NCBI GenBank assembly: GCA_002403095.1 | Contig: DHHC01000011.1 | Location: forward strand, 11,343 to 75,342 | Reading direction: 5' to 3' | Length of the DNA: 64,000 nucleotides | DNA from: Leptolinea sp. UBA4782 | GTDB taxonomy: Bacteria; Chloroflexota; Anaerolineae; Anaerolineales; Anaerolineaceae | Shown: positions 16,575-25,078 of the stretch, piece by piece | How the letters are laid out: every line of letters starts with the position of its first letter | Numbering within the stretch: position 1 is the stretch's first letter | Notes under the pieces: generated by a model | The model's input: only the letters and a program-made list of their open reading frames with translations | Told to the model about the DNA's origin: nothing | Databases searched by the model: none | Program-made: the position numbers and the translations under genes

Positions 16575-18345
16575 GATTCTTTCTTCCTTTGCTTCTAAGC
16601 TTCTCATCGTTAGTGTATTGAATCGCCAGGTCTATAAACACTGCTGCTGTCCAGCTAAAGAATGGCGCAGCTGACTCGGGGGGAAGGCCGGTTTCGGAAT
16701 TGTAATACTCAAAAATGCCTGGTGAAGATGCAATTATATCAAGGGTTTGTTTTCGCAGTGCATGAGCAAGAGTAAATTCATGGGCTATTTGAAGTGCTTC
16801 AATTAAGAAATAATTGACATTTGCCCACATTGGGCCAGACCACATTTTATCTGGCTGGTAAGCAGGATCACAACGTGCCACAGTTGGAATAACAAATTCA
16901 CCACCGAATTCATTGGACAGTCTTAAGTGGTTTATGATCTTATTTACCATTCTTGGATTAAGCAATCCAGTCCATAATGGAAACAGGCTGATAGGTGTAA
17001 GCACTGGGATTCGTTCTCCCTGGTGCTTCGCCCAGAATAAACCAGCTTTTTCGTCCCACAATTCAGAAGTCATTCTCTGAACTAGCATGACAGCACGTTC
17101 TCTCCACATGGCTGCCTCATCTTCGTAACCGAGAACATCAGCCATTTTTGCCAGGCATTGCATTTGAATGCAAAGGTAAGTGTTGATATCAGGTGATACT
17201 ACCGGCAAGGCTTGTGCAAATAGCGGATTGTCATCCATTCCAGATGAGTAGGGATGGTTGTATTTTACAAGTCCTTCGGGATTGCAATTATCGCTGTTAA
17301 ACCACCAAGTATTTTCCTTAACCAGGTGAGGGTAGATTTCATTGATAAAGCTTAGGCTAGAATTGCTTTCAAACAACTTCATAGCAGCCCAGGCAAGGAT
17401 CGGTGGTTTTGTAACCTTTGCATGAATAGGATGGTCTATTTCTGATACAATACCTTCATCGTAAACTGCATCAGGCAGCATTCCATCCAGAAGCTGGTGA
17501 TCAAGCATAACCCGGATCTGGTCACATGCAAGTTCTTGGTCAAAATGCCGCAGTGCTATGGCGTGCAAAGCACAGTCCCACAACCATGCACCTATATAAT
17601 ATGACTTTGCCGGCATAACAGTCTCACGGATGAGCATACCCTTCGGCGAGACAATGTTGTTAAGTAGAACATACCAAGCAAGAGCATATTTTTCCCGGTA
17701 TTTTTCCTCTACTTCTGGCACTGAATTCAGCCATATTTCCCATTTTCTCCTTGCGGCTTTTTGGGCTGTAGAAAAGGGAACTGTTTCAGGTTTGACTTCA
17801 TAATCATCAGTGATCTTCATTGCGATGGAGCTGTCAGGTCCAGCTTTGACTGTTACATCAATTGCTGCCCCTTCCGGAATAGGAATGATCTGATTTCTGA
17901 CAACCTCACCCATTACCTGGTACCCAAAGTTCTTAAACCACTTAATCTCCCCACCCTTTTCAGTGATACGTGTGTATTTGCTATTCACCTGGAAATGCAC
18001 ACCTGCAATGGTATTCCCAGGCAACCCAATCAAAAGTTCATTTTCGCTTTGGAAAAGAAGCCGGAATTGTCCAATGCGGGTGGAAAATGTCAATACATCA
18101 GGAGAGGAGTTTAAGGTAAACTCCAACCTGCTCCCTTCTTCATCCAGAAAACAAAGTTCCTGGATGAAGGGGGGGTGGTTTAAATACGTAGTCAATCCTG
18201 CATCAATATGCGTCAACCGCTCAGCAAGTTTTACTATCAGTTCATTTTTTCCAGGAGACTTAAAGACTAATAATCGGGATCCCCTGGTGCTGAAAGGCTC
18301 TCGTTGAAGGTCGAGCTTATTCTGCAACGTGTCCAATAAAAGCAT
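16552..18345 (-). CDS. (Alpha/alpha)6-barrel glycosidase, MGH1/GH63/GH37-like
   Basis: A 597-residue protein. The first about 200 residues look beta-rich. The remainder has the six-hairpin features of amylo-glucosidase, trehalase and GH63-like enzymes: YYIGAWLWDCALHAIALRHF, MLPDAVYDEG, KPPILAWAAMKLFE, and MWSGPMWANVNYFLIEAL. Such enzymes invert alpha-linked oligosaccharides such as trehalose or glucosyl/mannosyl glycerate. Exact family and substrate are uncertain. It lies 19 bp after the MalG-like permease and overlaps treS, so it is probably in the same transcript and acts inside the cell on imported sugar. No signal peptide is seen. Confidence 0.7.
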   Translation of the reverse strand: MLLLDTLQNKLDLQREPFSTRGSRLLVFKSPGKNELIVKLAERLTHIDAGLTTYLNHPPFIQELCFLDEEGSRLEFTLNSSPDVLTFSTRIGQFRLLFQSENELLIGLPGNTIAGVHFQVNSKYTRITEKGGEIKWFKNFGYQVMGEVVRNQIIPIPEGAAIDVTVKAGPDSSIAMKITDDYEVKPETVPFSTAQKAARRKWEIWLNSVPEVEEKYREKYALAWYVLLNNIVSPKGMLIRETVMPAKSYYIGAWLWDCALHAIALRHFDQELACDQIRVMLDHQLLDGMLPDAVYDEGIVSEIDHPIHAKVTKPPILAWAAMKLFESNSSLSFINEIYPHLVKENTWWFNSDNCNPEGLVKYNHPYSSGMDDNPLFAQALPVVSPDINTYLCIQMQCLAKMADVLGYEDEAAMWRERAVMLVQRMTSELWDEKAGLFWAKHQGERIPVLTPISLFPLWTGLLNPRMVNKIINHLRLSNEFGGEFVIPTVARCDPAYQPDKMWSGPMWANVNYFLIEALQIAHEFTLAHALRKQTLDIIASSPGIFEYYNSETGLPPESAAPFFSWTAAVFIDLAIQYTNDEKLRSKGRKNHDNSALV

Positions 18346-18364
18346 AAATTAGCTATAAGAGAGT

Positions 18365-19330
18365 CTATCCTTTTACAGCGCCTGCCAGCATACCCTTGAC
18401 AAAGTACTTCTGTAAGGCAAAGAACACAACTATTGGAAGCAGCATTGATAGGAAAGCCGCAGCAGTTAACAGGTGCCAGCCTGCACCCAACGATGAGACC
18501 ATGTTCGCGATCTGGTAAGTTATGACCGGTTTGGTACCACCAAGGAAAACAAGGGAGACCAGCAAATCGTTCCAAACCCACAGGAACTGGAAAATCCCAA
18601 GTGAAGCAATAGCTGGAATTGCTAGCGGAATGGCAAGCTGCACAAAGGCAGTCCAGTGAGATGCTCCATCTAGATAAGCAGACTCAAATAGATCTTTTGG
18701 CAATGATCCTAGAAAGTTACGCATTAGATAAATGGCATAAGGCATTCCAAAACCAGTGTGGAATAACCAAACACCCAGGAAAGTTCCATTTAATCCCAAT
18801 GTGGAATATGCCCTAGAAATAGGTACCATTGTCATTTGAAGCGGCACAACCTGAAGTCCGACCAGGATCGCAAAGAGCAATGTCCTGCCCTTAAAATCCA
18901 GCCAGGAAAATGCATACCCTGCAAAAGCAGCAAATAGAATCGGCAGGATAGTTGCTGGAATGGTCACAATCAGACTGTTCAACAAAGCTCTAATCATACC
19001 CCTGGGATTCAATATGTCAGCTGCATTACAGCGCATATCAAGCGGAGCAGTCCCGTTTTCACAATCCGATACATAATTACGTGTTCCACGGTATCCCACA
19101 AGCGCATCAATATAGTTGTTTAAAGTGAATTTTGGTAAGTTTTGCTGACTTGCAATATCATCACGCGGCTTTAATATCATCCACCAACCTGATGTATTGA
19201 TATCCTGGACAGGGCGTAAGGAAGTGATGAGCAATCCCAAAGTGGGAGTGATCCAAATAACCAGGACGAAAAGGATGATAATGTGCTTTGGAATACGCGA
19301 AAAAAACTTGTTGATCTTATCCCGTTTCAT
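18365..19330 (-). CDS. Carbohydrate ABC transporter permease, MalG-like
   Basis: A 321-residue inner-membrane permease with about six transmembrane segments. The EAA loop that contacts the ATPase is visible as FESAYLDGASHWTAF followed by IPLAIPAI near residue 240. An extracytoplasmic stretch after the first segment (about 40-120) is longer than usual for MalG-type subunits. Its start overlaps the end of the MalF-like gene by 4 nt. It should form the translocation pore with that partner. Confidence 0.88.
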   Translation of the reverse strand: MKRDKINKFFSRIPKHIIILFVLVIWITPTLGLLITSLRPVQDINTSGWWMILKPRDDIASQQNLPKFTLNNYIDALVGYRGTRNYVSDCENGTAPLDMRCNAADILNPRGMIRALLNSLIVTIPATILPILFAAFAGYAFSWLDFKGRTLLFAILVGLQVVPLQMTMVPISRAYSTLGLNGTFLGVWLFHTGFGMPYAIYLMRNFLGSLPKDLFESAYLDGASHWTAFVQLAIPLAIPAIASLGIFQFLWVWNDLLVSLVFLGGTKPVITYQIANMVSSLGAGWHLLTAAAFLSMLLPIVVFFALQKYFVKGMLAGAVKG

Positions 19331-20289
19331 CGCATCTCCTCCTGTGCCATAAACCGTTTAATGTTAATGTAAATGAAGGGCAGGACTGCCATAATTAGAA
19401 TAACTGCAATAGCAGTACCTCGCCCGGTGTTGTAGTTTATGTACATCTCGGTATACATCCGGTTTGCAATCACATCAGTATGGAAATTCCCACCGGTCAT
19501 CACATAGACAATATCAAATTGCTTCAATACATTGATCACCATTGTGGTGATCACAACTATTATCGTTGGCATTATGATCGGGATGATGATCCGTGTAAAT
19601 ACATGCCATTCATTTGCGCCATCCACACGGGCAGCTTCAAGAATTTCTTCGGGTACTGATTTTAAAGAGGAAGACAGGATAGTCATGCAGAATCCGGTCC
19701 ACATCCAAGTACCCACCACAACCAGTGCGATTGTGTTCAATCCTGTAGCGGTCAAGAAGGAGACAGGTTCTCCGCCAAGTGCTGTGATAATCGCATTTAA
19801 AATGCCTATTTGCACCCGTTGGGTTCCATAATTGTACACAAACTTCCAGATTACACCCGCACCTACAAAAGAAATAGCCATCGGCATGAACAGGATCGCT
19901 TTCGCCAATCCTTCATGTTTGATGCCATCTACCAGTTTGGCAAACAGAAGGCCAATAATCACCGTCCCAGAAACCATCAGGAAAATCCATTTAATCGTAT
20001 TTCCGAAAGATGAGATCCAAAATGATTTCCAAGCAGCACTAATCGATGTTTTATCAATTTCGCCTGTCAGAGCATATCGGTAGTTTTCGAAAACACCCCA
20101 ACAGGCTTGTTCTTCCTTGCATAAAGTGGCAGCAGATCCTTCTCCATTACTATCACGAAAGCTAAGTCCAATTGTGTTAAACATGGGATAGACAATGAAA
20201 AAAAACATCAGAATCAATGCTGGGGCAAGGTAGAACCAAGGAGCAAACTTCCCTTGCTTCATAATCTTTGGAACTGGTCTAGAAGCCAA
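19327..20289 (-). CDS. Carbohydrate ABC transporter permease, MalF-like
   Basis: A 320-residue permease with about six transmembrane segments. The EAA motif appears as EAARVDGANEWHVFTRIIIP near residue 215. A periplasmic-side loop with two cysteines (near residues 57 and 63) sits after the first segment. It follows the binding-protein gene after 101 bp containing a strong stem-loop, and its stop overlaps the MalG-like start by 4 nt. No ATPase subunit is encoded here, so a shared MsmK/UgpC-like ATPase elsewhere is implied. Confidence 0.88.
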   Translation of the reverse strand: MASRPVPKIMKQGKFAPWFYLAPALILMFFFIVYPMFNTIGLSFRDSNGEGSAATLCKEEQACWGVFENYRYALTGEIDKTSISAAWKSFWISSFGNTIKWIFLMVSGTVIIGLLFAKLVDGIKHEGLAKAILFMPMAISFVGAGVIWKFVYNYGTQRVQIGILNAIITALGGEPVSFLTATGLNTIALVVVGTWMWTGFCMTILSSSLKSVPEEILEAARVDGANEWHVFTRIIIPIIMPTIIVVITTMVINVLKQFDIVYVMTGGNFHTDVIANRMYTEMYINYNTGRGTAIAVILIMAVLPFIYINIKRFMAQEEMR

Positions 20290-20345
20290 GTGACCCTCCT
20301 TTCTTCCACAAACACTTGAAAAGTAATAATGGTCAACCAGGATGG

Positions 20346-20374
20346 ACGGAGGCGGATTTCTTATCCGCCTCCGT
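20346..20374 (-). other. Intercistronic 12-bp stem-loop between binding protein and permease genes
   Basis: ACGGAGGCGGAT (20346-20357) and ATCCGCCTCCGT (20363-20374) pair perfectly around a 5-nt loop. No U-run follows on the minus strand. The likely role is to protect the upstream message from 3' decay and partly stop transcription, giving more binding protein than permease, as in other maltose-type operons. Confidence 0.65.
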
Positions 20375-20390
20375 ATAAATCAATGTTGGG

Positions 20391-21674
20391 CTACTTACCT
20401 AGCGCTTCCGCTTGGACTCCTGCAGCTTTTGAGAGAGCATCTTCCAAATTTTCGCCATTCAGGAAATTGACGATCGCAGTCCATTCAGCACTGCCAAAAC
20501 CGCCAGGAATAGTATCCCCAATATCCGGTGTAAATCCTTCAGCAGAGTAAAAAGCTTCAGCTTTCTTGATCAAAGAAACGTCGGTGTAGTTACCTGCTGC
20601 GCCTTTATTCGGTGAAAGGTCGAAGCTGGCTTTTGCCCAGGCAGCACCACCTTCTGGAGAAGATAGATAACTCACCAGCGCCTTTACCGCCGGTTTGTCA
20701 CTAAAGGCCATCATCCAATCAGAACCTCCCTGCAGACCTTTCGCCCCCGGGATCACGAAGAAATCATAATCTTCACCAAAAACAAAATCGGGGTACTGTG
20801 TGGTAATGGTCCCACCAGCAAAGCCAGATTGTTTTACCATGTATGCTTCAGGCGGATCCGAGAATACCTTCAGGATCGCATCATTGAAGTTGGTGGATAA
20901 AGTACCCTCAGCACCACCAACGGTGTATTTTGGATCTGCAGCCCACTTTCCGTATAACTCATATGCAGCCTTTACACCAGCATCATCATATGCTACAGAC
21001 CCATTTATGATGTTCATAACGTACTCTGGACCTTGCTGGACTAGGAGAATGTCTTGTAAGAAATCTGAACCTGTCCAACCAGTAGCATCACCGGATTCCA
21101 TACCCATTGACCATGGAACCTTTCCATCTGCAACCATTTTTTCTACCAGTGTTTCCAGTTCTTCCCAGGTGGTAGGAACCATGTATCCTGCAGCTTCGAA
21201 ATTCTTTGGGCTGTACCAGATGATGGTTTTGATGTCAGATTTTACTGGCAGACCGATCCAGCGTCCATCAATGACACCTGGATCTATTGCCCCAGCAATA
21301 TATGCTTCCTTGGTAGCACCTAATTCATCCATAGCCTTTAAGCTATCTTTGTACTGGTTTAATTGGGTAACATTCCAAAAAGCAATATCAGGGGGATTAC
21401 CAGCAGTTACACGGGTGTCCAGCACTGCCTGGTCACGTGTTGATTCAGGTTTGATCACAATTCCACAGGTATCCACCAGCGGCCGAAGGATCTGGTTAAG
21501 TCGTTCTTCTTCCTGACCTGACCACTGGTACAACATGCTAATTTCATCCCCGGAAGCAGCACCCATGCACATCGCGTCAACTTCAGCTACTACTTCAGGT
21601 TCGGTTGACTTTGGCGCGCATGCCGTTAGAAGGAATACAAACACCGCCAACAGGCAAAACACTTTTACTTTCAT
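20391..21674 (-). CDS. Sugar ABC transporter substrate-binding lipoprotein
   Basis: A 427-residue solute-binding protein of the MalE-like cluster (SBP_bac_1). A lipoprotein signal peptide ends in LLTAC, with lipidation Cys19. The mature part shows typical elements, including KSDIKTIIWYSPKNFEAAGY and PTTWEELETLVEKM. ATG 21674 is chosen because AAGGAG lies upstream and the signal peptide has normal length; an in-frame TTG exists 18 nt earlier. It captures sugar outside the membrane for the two permeases downstream. Context suggests an alpha-glucoside or trehalose-type sugar, which is inference. Confidence 0.9.
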   Translation of the reverse strand: MKVKVFCLLAVFVFLLTACAPKSTEPEVVAEVDAMCMGAASGDEISMLYQWSGQEEERLNQILRPLVDTCGIVIKPESTRDQAVLDTRVTAGNPPDIAFWNVTQLNQYKDSLKAMDELGATKEAYIAGAIDPGVIDGRWIGLPVKSDIKTIIWYSPKNFEAAGYMVPTTWEELETLVEKMVADGKVPWSMGMESGDATGWTGSDFLQDILLVQQGPEYVMNIINGSVAYDDAGVKAAYELYGKWAADPKYTVGGAEGTLSTNFNDAILKVFSDPPEAYMVKQSGFAGGTITTQYPDFVFGEDYDFFVIPGAKGLQGGSDWMMAFSDKPAVKALVSYLSSPEGGAAWAKASFDLSPNKGAAGNYTDVSLIKKAEAFYSAEGFTPDIGDTIPGGFGSAEWTAIVNFLNGENLEDALSKAAGVQAEALGK

Positions 21675-21795
21675 TTTTCTCTCCTTTTTCAAATTTAAAT
21701 ATTATATGGTTCAGAAAAAATGGGTATTCTTGTAGATGCTGCACCTCCTCTCAAAAACAATATCTGCAATTTGCAAATATAAAGTTCAAGTTTTC
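21675..21795 (-). other. Leader between lacI and the binding-protein gene
   Basis: A 121-bp gap on the operon strand. It holds a perfect ATTTGCAAAT palindrome (21769-21778) and a GAGAGGAGG run without a useful ORF behind it. No copy of the palindrome found before lacI is present. An internal promoter is possible but not clear. Confidence 0.35.
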
Positions 21796-22830
21796 CTAAC
21801 GTGAATTCTCCTTTGCTAAACTTGAAGAACGGACAATTAAGTCCGATTTCAGGATAATCGGGGTGGTTTCCAGTTTTTCTCCCTGCAGAATGCGTAGAAG
21901 CTGTTTTCCAGCAGCAAAACCAAGTTCTGAGGATGGTAACCGCATGGTTGTCAATGGAGGGGTAAAGTACCCTGCCAGGGGAATATCATCAAAACCTGCC
22001 ACAGAGATATCTTGAGGAATTCGTAATCCGGCATCGGTAATTGCCTGGATGGCTCCAATAGCAACTACATCACTGGCAATAAACACTGCACTGAGATGGG
22101 GGATTGTCTCCAATAACACCTTCATTGCAAGGCGGCCACTCTCCGGTGTGTAGTTTCCTGCTTTTATGTATGCTGGATCAGGTTCTATGCCGCCCGCGCG
22201 TAATGCCTCCTGATAACCGCTAATGCGCTGCTGTGCCGAAGTAAATTCGATTGGTGCATTGGTAATCATGGCTATGTGCCTGTGATTGAGCGAAATCAAA
22301 TGGGAGACAATCTCAGCAGCTGCCTTCTGATTATCGATATCAACTGATGGCAAATCGGAACCGGGAAGTTGACCCATAAGGACAACCGGAAAACCTTCAT
22401 GGTACATCCTGATCAGGTTTTCATCGTCTTTTCGGGGACCGGAAAGGATAATTCCGTCTACACTATTTTCTCGGATAAGGTGGGTGTACGAGCTTACGTT
22501 TTTTTCGAGATGTTTAAGCAGCACATGATAACCAAACTCTGAAGCAGCTTTCTCCACACCCAGCATGACATTTATGAGGTTTGCATCCGCTTGAACCTGC
22601 ACAAAACTTTGAAGCAACACCAGCCCGATGGTATTTGACTTTCCACTCACGAGCTTTCGTCCAGAGACATTCGGAAGGTAATTTAGCTCCCGGGCAGCGT
22701 TATGGATTTTGGCTCGGGTCGCTTCACTGATTTTGACACCTTGAATGTTATTTAGAACAAACGAAACAGTAGTCCTGGAGACACCAGCTAATCTAGCGAC
22801 ATCTTGACTGGTAGCGCGTTTCTTATTCAT
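21796..22830 (-). CDS. LacI-family transcriptional repressor of the sugar operon
   Basis: A 344-residue LacI/GalR protein. The helix-turn-helix TSQDVARLAGVSRTTVSFVLN at residues about 7-27 (only partly shown as family signature) is followed by a hinge helix and a periplasmic-binding-like sensor domain with FPVVLMGQLPGSDLPSVDID and VAGFDDIPLAGYF. ATG 22830 is used; a GTG two codons earlier is also possible. No strong Shine-Dalgarno is visible. It heads the ABC-glycosidase-treS series and has a palindromic operator at its own start point, implying autoregulation and sugar-induced release. Confidence 0.9.
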   Translation of the reverse strand: MNKKRATSQDVARLAGVSRTTVSFVLNNIQGVKISEATRAKIHNAARELNYLPNVSGRKLVSGKSNTIGLVLLQSFVQVQADANLINVMLGVEKAASEFGYHVLLKHLEKNVSSYTHLIRENSVDGIILSGPRKDDENLIRMYHEGFPVVLMGQLPGSDLPSVDIDNQKAAAEIVSHLISLNHRHIAMITNAPIEFTSAQQRISGYQEALRAGGIEPDPAYIKAGNYTPESGRLAMKVLLETIPHLSAVFIASDVVAIGAIQAITDAGLRIPQDISVAGFDDIPLAGYFTPPLTTMRLPSSELGFAAGKQLLRILQGEKLETTPIILKSDLIVRSSSLAKENSR

Positions 22831-22842
22831 AATCACACGTGT

Positions 22843-22860
22843 TAGTAACTCGTGTTACTA
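22843..22860 (-). promoter_or_regulatory. Probable LacI-family operator
   Basis: TAGTAAC (22843-22849) and GTTACTA (22854-22860) form a perfect inverted repeat around TCGT. It covers the predicted transcription start of lacI. An adjacent ACACGTGT palindrome lies at 22835-22842. Binding by the adjacent LacI protein is inference from position. Confidence 0.7.
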
Positions 22861-22865
22861 TTATT

Positions 22866-22893
22866 AGTATAGAGATTTTAACGCGTTTGTCAA
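22866..22893 (-). promoter_or_regulatory. Promoter of the lacI-led sugar operon
   Basis: Minus-strand TTGACA (22893-22888), 16-bp spacer, TATACT (22871-22866). The start point should fall near 22859, inside the operator, leaving a leader of about 30 nt. Confidence 0.75.
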
Positions 22894-22993
22894 TAGGCAA
22901 TTCTTAACTGCGGTGAATGATAAGGAATAGGCTCTTATTCGAACATTGCTGATCCCCGGTATTTTGATCAAATCTTAGAGATCGAAGAAATGA

Positions 22994-23419
22994 TTATCCA
23001 AACGTCAACAGCACGATCCCCCCAACCGTCATCAGCATGCCTGCAATCGTCTTGAATGTCAGCGGTTCGCCGGCAAAAAGAATTCCCATAATCACCCCAA
23101 AAAGCGGAGAGGTAAACGCGATCGGCATAACCTTTCCTAACGGAGCGCCTTTGATAGCTGTGTAAAAACATAACATTCCGGCTGCGCCTGCCATAACCCC
23201 ACCTCCCACCACCATATAAAGCAGTGCTTTGGGATTGGTATGGGGAATATTCTTCCATTGCGGGAAACTGACAAACCCCAAGATGAGGAAAGCGATAAAG
23301 GTCCGGATTGTGATCCCCATTTGCGGGCTCAGGTTGCCCAGATGAAGGCCTTTTTTCTCGAAATATCCGCCAACTCCCCAGAAAAATGCAGTAAGCAGTG
23401 CAAATAATTGTGGTTTCAT
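22994..23419 (-). CDS. Half-size EamA/DMT-superfamily membrane protein
   Basis: A 141-residue protein with about five transmembrane helices forming one EamA repeat: LFALLTAFFWGVGGYFEKKG at the start and GMLMTVGGIVLLTFG at the end. Full DMT exporters have two repeats; this form should pair as a dimer like small multidrug-resistance proteins. The substrate is unknown. ATG 23419 has AGGAG nearby; a GTG 6 nt upstream is also in frame. It lies between the lacI promoter region and the divergent mraZ promoter and seems independent of both. Confidence 0.75.
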   Translation of the reverse strand: MKPQLFALLTAFFWGVGGYFEKKGLHLGNLSPQMGITIRTFIAFLILGFVSFPQWKNIPHTNPKALLYMVVGGGVMAGAAGMLCFYTAIKGAPLGKVMPIAFTSPLFGVIMGILFAGEPLTFKTIAGMLMTVGGIVLLTFG

Positions 23420-23514
23420 TTTCACTCCTGGAAGGTAATGACATTCAACTAATTAAGTATAAGCAAAAGCGCGAGAAGTTGGTGGTTAGAAAACTTAAAA
23501 TTTTTTAATGCCTA

Positions 23515-23543
23515 TTGCATTTTTGTTTGATTTCGTATATACT
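23515..23543 (+). promoter_or_regulatory. Promoter of the dcw cluster (PmraZ)
   Basis: TTGCAT (23515-23520), 17-bp spacer, TATACT (23538-23543). Transcription should begin about 23550, giving a 5' leader of about 90 nt before mraZ. Confidence 0.75.
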
Positions 23544-23577
23544 GTGTACAAATGTGGTAATTAGTGGTTAATAGTGG
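23544..23577 (+). promoter_or_regulatory. MraZ box array, four 10-bp-spaced repeats
   Basis: GTGT at 23544 and GTGG at 23554, 23564 and 23574 recur with exact 10-bp period and A/T-rich spacers. MraZ of other bacteria binds tandem TGG-type repeats of this spacing before its own gene. The array starts immediately after the -10, so bound MraZ would block initiation. Confidence 0.8.
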
Positions 23578-23590
23578 AGAAATTGAAGGA

Positions 23591-23615
23591 GAACGCCGGA
23601 ACTTTCCCGGCGTTC
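23591..23615 (+). other. Stem-loop in the mraZ 5' leader
   Basis: GAACGCCGG (23591-23599) pairs perfectly with CCGGCGTTC (23607-23615) around a 7-nt loop. No U-run follows, so it is not a plain terminator. It sits between the MraZ boxes and the mraZ ribosome site and may affect mRNA stability. Confidence 0.5.
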
Positions 23616-23640
23616 CGCTTGTATAGAAGAGGTAGAACAA

Positions 23641-24078
23641 ATGTTCTTGGGCCAGTTCCAGCATTCCATCGATGAAAAAGGCCGGATGACCATTCCGGTC
23701 CGTTTCCGCGAATCGCTGGAAGATGGGGCATACATAACCGAAGGCTTTGATGCTAATCTCCTGGTCCTTACCAAAGAAAACTTTGAGGTTATGATCGAAA
23801 AAATTGAGAAATTAAGCCTTACCAATCCGAGGGCACGCGAATTTAAGCGGATTTTCTTTGGCGGTGCAAGCAGGGTAGAATTTGATCGTGCTGGACGCAT
23901 TCTGATCCCTGCATTTCTTCGTGAGAAAGCCGGGCTTATGAATGAAGCCATTGTTGTCGGCATGGGCGAATCATTCGAGATCTGGTCACCTGAATGCTGG
24001 AAACAGCAGCAAGGCACCTTGGATGAGGCTAAAGCCGACGAAAAACGATTTGCAGATCTGGACATATCTATCAGGTAG
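23641..24078 (+). CDS. mraZ: MraZ transcriptional regulator
   Basis: A 145-residue protein with two SpoVT/AbrB-like repeats, each with the DXXXR-type core: SIDEKGRMTIPVRFRE near residues 10-25 and FDRAGRILIPAFLRE near 82-96. MraZ forms ring oligomers and represses or tunes its own dcw operon. AGAGG lies before the ATG, and its recognition boxes are upstream. It is the first gene of the cluster; rsmH follows after 20 bp. Confidence 0.95.
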   Translation: MFLGQFQHSIDEKGRMTIPVRFRESLEDGAYITEGFDANLLVLTKENFEVMIEKIEKLSLTNPRAREFKRIFFGGASRVEFDRAGRILIPAFLREKAGLMNEAIVVGMGESFEIWSPECWKQQQGTLDEAKADEKRFADLDISIR

Positions 24079-24098
24079 GGATAGGCTGCGGAGAGATC

Positions 24099-25019
24099 AT
24101 GCTGCCGCCCCATCTGCCAGTACTTTACCATCAAATTATACTTGCTTTACGCCCGAAAAGCCCGGGGCGGTATATTGATGCAACGGTAGGCGCTGGGGGT
24201 CACGCCAGGGGGATTTTGGAAAAAAGCTCACCTGACGGCTGCTTATTAGGCTTTGATCTTGACCCTCAGGCGCTGGAGATTGCAACCCAGCGCCTGTCTG
24301 ATTATTCAGGCAGGTTCACCCTGGTCCATGCATCTTACACCACTCTGCTGGATCAGCTTCAGGCAGCCGGCTGGGAGTCGACCCAGGGGATAGTAATCGA
24401 CCTGGGTGTCTCTTCCATGCAACTGGACAAGCCGGAAAAAGGTTTCTCCTTCCTCAAGGATGGTCCTCTGGATATGCGTTTCAACCCTGACCAGGGAACC
24501 ACTGCAGCCAAGCTGGTAAACACCCTGGAAGAGGCCGAGCTGGGCGCTTTGATCTACCGCTACGGAGAAGAGAGGCAATCCCGCCGGATCGCCCGGGCAA
24601 TCTGCCAGAACCGGCCATTTACACGGACCCAGGAACTGGCAGAAGTGATTGCCAAGGCTGCAGGAAGGCAGGCGGAAAAGATCCACCCGGCCACAAGGAC
24701 CTTCCAGGCGCTGCGGATTGCAGTCAATGGTGAACTTGAAGGACTGGAAGCCTTCCTTCCCCAGGCGATCAGAGTACTTTCCAGTGGCGGAAGGCTGGCG
24801 GTTATTTCCTTCCATTCACTGGAAGACCGGATCGTAAAGCAGTTCTTTCGAAAAGAAAGCACCGATTGCCTGTGCCCACCTGCGCAACCCGTATGTACTT
24901 GCGGGCACAAGGCAAGCATTGTCGAGATTAACCGCCGGCCTATTTTGGCGGATGAAATTGAAGTGAAAGAAAACCCCCGCGCCCGCAGTGCTCGTTTACG
25001 GGTAGTAGAAAAAATTTAA
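24099..25019 (+). CDS. rsmH: 16S rRNA m4C1402 methyltransferase RsmH (MraW)
   Basis: A 306-residue SAM-dependent enzyme. GRYIDATVGAGGHARGIL (near 26-43) is the SAM loop; IVIDLGVSSMQLDKPEKGFS and SFHSLEDRIVK are RsmH signatures, and the C-terminus has the usual NPRARSARLRV. It methylates N4 of C1402 in the ribosomal decoding site. Length is typical. GGAGAG precedes the ATG. Its place after mraZ is conserved in dcw clusters. Confidence 0.96.
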   Translation: MLPPHLPVLYHQIILALRPKSPGRYIDATVGAGGHARGILEKSSPDGCLLGFDLDPQALEIATQRLSDYSGRFTLVHASYTTLLDQLQAAGWESTQGIVIDLGVSSMQLDKPEKGFSFLKDGPLDMRFNPDQGTTAAKLVNTLEEAELGALIYRYGEERQSRRIARAICQNRPFTRTQELAEVIAKAAGRQAEKIHPATRTFQALRIAVNGELEGLEAFLPQAIRVLSSGGRLAVISFHSLEDRIVKQFFRKESTDCLCPPAQPVCTCGHKASIVEINRRPILADEIEVKENPRARSARLRVVEKI

Positions 25020-25078
25020 GATTACTGGCAAGTATGTTGCACCGGCCGAATTGAGACCGAATACAGGATGAAGCTGGA

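Noticed and set aside
21675..21760. Small GTG-started frame behind GAGAGGAGG in the binding-protein leader
   Set aside because: It runs into the binding-protein gene in another frame, lacks any protein character, and the true start has its own AAGGAG.
21769..21778. ATTTGCAAAT palindrome as a LacI site before the binding-protein gene
   Set aside because: It shares nothing with the palindrome before lacI and is short and A/T-rich; chance is likely.
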